Positions 61,839 to 64,000 of a stretch of 64,000 nucleotides of DNA are shown in pieces (the stretch's first letter is position 1; the number at the start of each line of letters is the position of its first letter). This DNA comes from Blastocatellia bacterium (GTDB lineage Bacteria; Acidobacteriota; Blastocatellia; Pyrinomonadales; Pyrinomonadaceae), in the NCBI GenBank assembly GCA_016789265.1, contig JAEUQK010000027.1:1-64000 (forward strand), written 5' to 3'. A program made the position numbers and the translations under genes. Under the pieces are notes generated by a model. It did no database searches. It was not told the DNA's origin and saw only the letters and a program-made list of their open reading frames with translations.

Positions 61839-64000
61839 ATGAGAAATCCTGTATTCGTGAGAATCACATCATTCGTCGTTTTCGTGTGTCTTCTGGCTCC
61901 TACCGCGTCATTGGCGTATGGCGACGGGAAGAAGTTCTTTAAGGAAGGGATGAAGCACGAGGCGGCAGAAGAGTGGGATAAGGCAGCGGAATCCTTCGCT
62001 CTTGCGGTCACGGAAAATCCAAAAAATCCTGAGTATCGTCTTCACCTGCAGCGTTCGTTGTTCAACGCGTCGCAAATGTATATGGCGAAGGGTAGGACGC
62101 TGGCCGAGCAAAAGGATTTCCAGGGGGCGTATCTTGCCTTCAGGAAGGCTTACTCTTTCGATCCGGTCAATGAACTTGCAAAGTCCGAAATGGCGCGAAT
62201 GGTCCGGATGCAGGAAGACGTTAACAAAGGCAACTCTCCGGATGCAAAGGATGAAGGCACGAAAGGCGTGAAGTTGATACCCACGAGCTATCCGACAATG
62301 CCTGACGGAACAAAGATGCCTCAGAAGCTCGAGAAATTGCGTGACATTCCGTTCCCGAGCGGAGTTGACCTGATGTTTATCATCAAGGAACTCGCCAAGG
62401 ATCTCGACCTGAACGTCTTATTTGACACAGATTCGCGGCTGTCTGGCCGAAAGGTCGCGATCGAACTGAAGAATGTTACGTCGGCTCGTGCCCTGGACTA
62501 TATATTTCTTCAGGAATCGCTCTTTTTTCAAAAGGTAGGACCGCGTACGATACTCGTCGCGTCAAACCAACGGCGTGCTCAATTGCAGCCTCTCGTCCTT
62601 CGCACGTTTTATCTGGCAAACGCCAATCCGAAGGACGTTAAGACGATCATACAGACGGCGATCCCGGCGCAGCCGGGCAGAACGCAAACGATCGTCGTCG
62701 AAGACCCGTCGACTAACAGTCTCACGATCCGCGACACTCCGGAAAATATTGCCCTTTTTGAAAAGCTGATCGGCTCCCTTGATAAGGACAGGGCCGAGGT
62801 CGTGATGGACGTCGCGATCTATGAGGTCTCGAAATCTGACCTATTGCGTCTCGGTAATCAGATCGGTAACGAATCGCAATTGACAACGCTTGGCGGCACC
62901 ACTCGGGGAACTGTCGGCCTTGGCGGAAACGAGTTGTTCGGCACGCTTGGCCGGGCGGCCGCAGACATTATCCCATCGGTTTTCGGTGCAGGCATAGTTT
63001 TGCCGGCTTCGAACCTGGTCGCGTTTCAGAGCAAGGGAAACACAAAACTGCTTGCGTCGACGCAGATCCATGCGTTTAACAACGAGGATTCATCCGCCCG
63101 CATCGGACAACGAGTTCCGGTCAGAACGGCACAGTTTGTAACTGCCGCGAACACTTCGAATAACGGCGTCGTGTCTGACGTTATCAATTATGAACAGGTC
63201 GGCTTGACCTTAAAATTCAAACCGATCGTGTTTCCGAATCAGGACGTGCAGGTAGCGATGGAGATCGAATCAAAAGACGTCGTAGCCGGCGGAACCGATT
63301 CAAATCCGGTCTTTTCCGAACGCACCATCAAGGGAACGGCGAGAGTTCAAAATAACCGAACACTTCTGCTTGCGAGCGTTGCTCAGGATGTTGAGAGCCG
63401 AGGGAAGTCAGGATTGCCATTGCTTGGACTTATCCCGATATTGGGCAGGTTGTTTTCAGCGCCGACTCGCGATAATCGCCAGGTTGATATCGTCATCGCG
63501 GTCACGCCAAAGGTCATCCGCGCACCTGATATTCTTCCCGACGATCTGATAGAAAGGCCGACGGGTTCGATGTCGTCGCCGACCAGCGGTTCGCTTGAGG
63601 CAATGGTCATTCAGGAAGAGCGCGACGAAATGCTTGCTCAGGTGCGAAAGATCCCGACAAATCCCGAGGTTCAGCTTCCGGACCGTTCTGCCGAAGCACC
63701 GACCTACATTCGTGACGCCAAGGCCGATAACGCCGCATCCGCGTCCGCGGAGACCGTCGTCGCAAGCCCGCAGTCTTCGTTGAACCTCAAACCGATCGAG
63801 ACGTCGGTGAAGAACATTGACGTAAAGCAGACATCTGACACGTCGATATCACAAACCGAAACTAAGGGTGTTCTGCCGATCCAGGCAGCGGAAACAGTCA
63901 AGGAGACTGCTGCAAACAATTCGGCGGTCGCTGAGTTGAGCCTGCCCGGACTGTTCAAGTCGATGAAGGTGGGTGAGAAAGCCGTGATCCCGGTAATGGT
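61839..64000 (+). CDS. Secretin-family outer-membrane protein, C-terminus beyond the window
   Basis: The frame is open from the ATG at 61839 to the window end (720 residues seen). A signal peptide (1-~26, ending SLAYG) is followed by TPR-like repeats (about 28-130). An STN/N0 domain covers about 170-242 (DLMFIIKELAKDLDLNVLFD) and an N1 domain about 250-315 (RTFYLANANPKDVKTIIQT). The secretin core is about 318-562 (VVMDVAIYEVSKSDL, VGLTLKFKPIV, GLPLLGLIPILGRLFS, QVDIVIAVTPKVIR). Then comes a Ser/Ala-rich linker and the start of another domain. It would be the outer-membrane ring of a type II secretion or type IV pilus-like machine; the TPR N-terminus is seen in acidobacterial members. Confidence 0.9.
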   Translation, partial: MRNPVFVRITSFVVFVCLLAPTASLAYGDGKKFFKEGMKHEAAEEWDKAAESFALAVTENPKNPEYRLHLQRSLFNASQMYMAKGRTLAEQKDFQGAYLAFRKAYSFDPVNELAKSEMARMVRMQEDVNKGNSPDAKDEGTKGVKLIPTSYPTMPDGTKMPQKLEKLRDIPFPSGVDLMFIIKELAKDLDLNVLFDTDSRLSGRKVAIELKNVTSARALDYIFLQESLFFQKVGPRTILVASNQRRAQLQPLVLRTFYLANANPKDVKTIIQTAIPAQPGRTQTIVVEDPSTNSLTIRDTPENIALFEKLIGSLDKDRAEVVMDVAIYEVSKSDLLRLGNQIGNESQLTTLGGTTRGTVGLGGNELFGTLGRAAADIIPSVFGAGIVLPASNLVAFQSKGNTKLLASTQIHAFNNEDSSARIGQRVPVRTAQFVTAANTSNNGVVSDVINYEQVGLTLKFKPIVFPNQDVQVAMEIESKDVVAGGTDSNPVFSERTIKGTARVQNNRTLLLASVAQDVESRGKSGLPLLGLIPILGRLFSAPTRDNRQVDIVIAVTPKVIRAPDILPDDLIERPTGSMSSPTSGSLEAMVIQEERDEMLAQVRKIPTNPEVQLPDRSAEAPTYIRDAKADNAASASAETVVASPQSSLNLKPIETSVKNIDVKQTSDTSISQTETKGVLPIQAAETVKETAANNSAVAELSLPGLFKSMKVGEKAVIPVM

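Overview
The window is a chromosomal segment of a heterotrophic Gram-negative bacterium, most likely an acidobacterium of the Blastocatellia/Pyrinomonadaceae type. This is an inference from gene content: secreted FG-GAP, DUF2911, DUF4344 and DUF4139 proteins, paired secreted TPR proteins, a secretin with TPRs at its N-terminus, cyanophycin genes and many lipoproteins. No rRNA, phage, CRISPR or classical transposase was seen. Coding density is high and both strands are used.

Layout. 1-9.4 kb: a cut-off FG-GAP protein, a DUF2911 protein, an EF-G-like GTPase, and the block TPR protein - murB - TPR protein. 9.6-11.8 kb: an ECF-like sigma factor, a single-span membrane protein that is probably its anti-sigma factor, and a convergent, apparently truncated C11 (clostripain-type) protease. 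12-17.2 kb: carB and a membrane protein with two OB-like domains. 17.3-22.2 kb: a cyanophycin island (cyanophycinase, cyanophycin synthetase, isoaspartyl peptidase) interrupted by a small four-helix-bundle gene between inverted repeats. 22.5-23.2 kb: a probable c-di-GMP-I riboswitch in front of a secreted CAP-domain protein. 23.2-29.5 kb: ispE, tRNA-Gln(TTG), prs, rplY, pth, rpsF, rpsR, rplI, dnaB. 29.5-33.8 kb: a DinB-like protein, an acyltransferase-like membrane protein, pheA and a DAHP synthase. 33.8-41.4 kb, minus strand: a DUF4139 protein, sucC, a three-lipoprotein operon, pepA, smpB. 41.5-45.8 kb: tRNA-Gln(CTG), a thioesterase, a small membrane protein with an isochorismatase-type hydrolase, the pcrA/uvrD helicase and a lipoprotein. 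45.9-50 kb, minus strand: rplM-rpsI-rpsB-tsf-pyrH-frr. 50.2-54.6 kb: a NUDIX hydrolase, DUF1569, a frameshifted gene, coaBC and a type-4 uracil-DNA glycosylase. 54.7-59.3 kb: a carotenoid cluster. 59.3-64 kb: a secreted isoaspartyl peptidase, cinA and a secretin that runs off the end.

The most interesting system is the carotenoid cluster. It contains phytoene synthase, a CrtI-type desaturase, a UbiA-family prenyltransferase resembling lycopene elongase, and a single protein joining a CruF-like (DUF422) membrane domain to a type I IPP isomerase. The combination matches the haloarchaeal bacterioruberin (C50) logic, with the isomerase built into the pathway that consumes its product.

Other structure not explained by genes: a dispersed palindromic repeat family (ends GTTCAGAGTGCG / CGCACTCTGAAC) at five intergenic sites, an in-frame palindromic repeat inside the coaBC linker, and two places where a one-base homopolymer change would restore a longer or more sensible protein.
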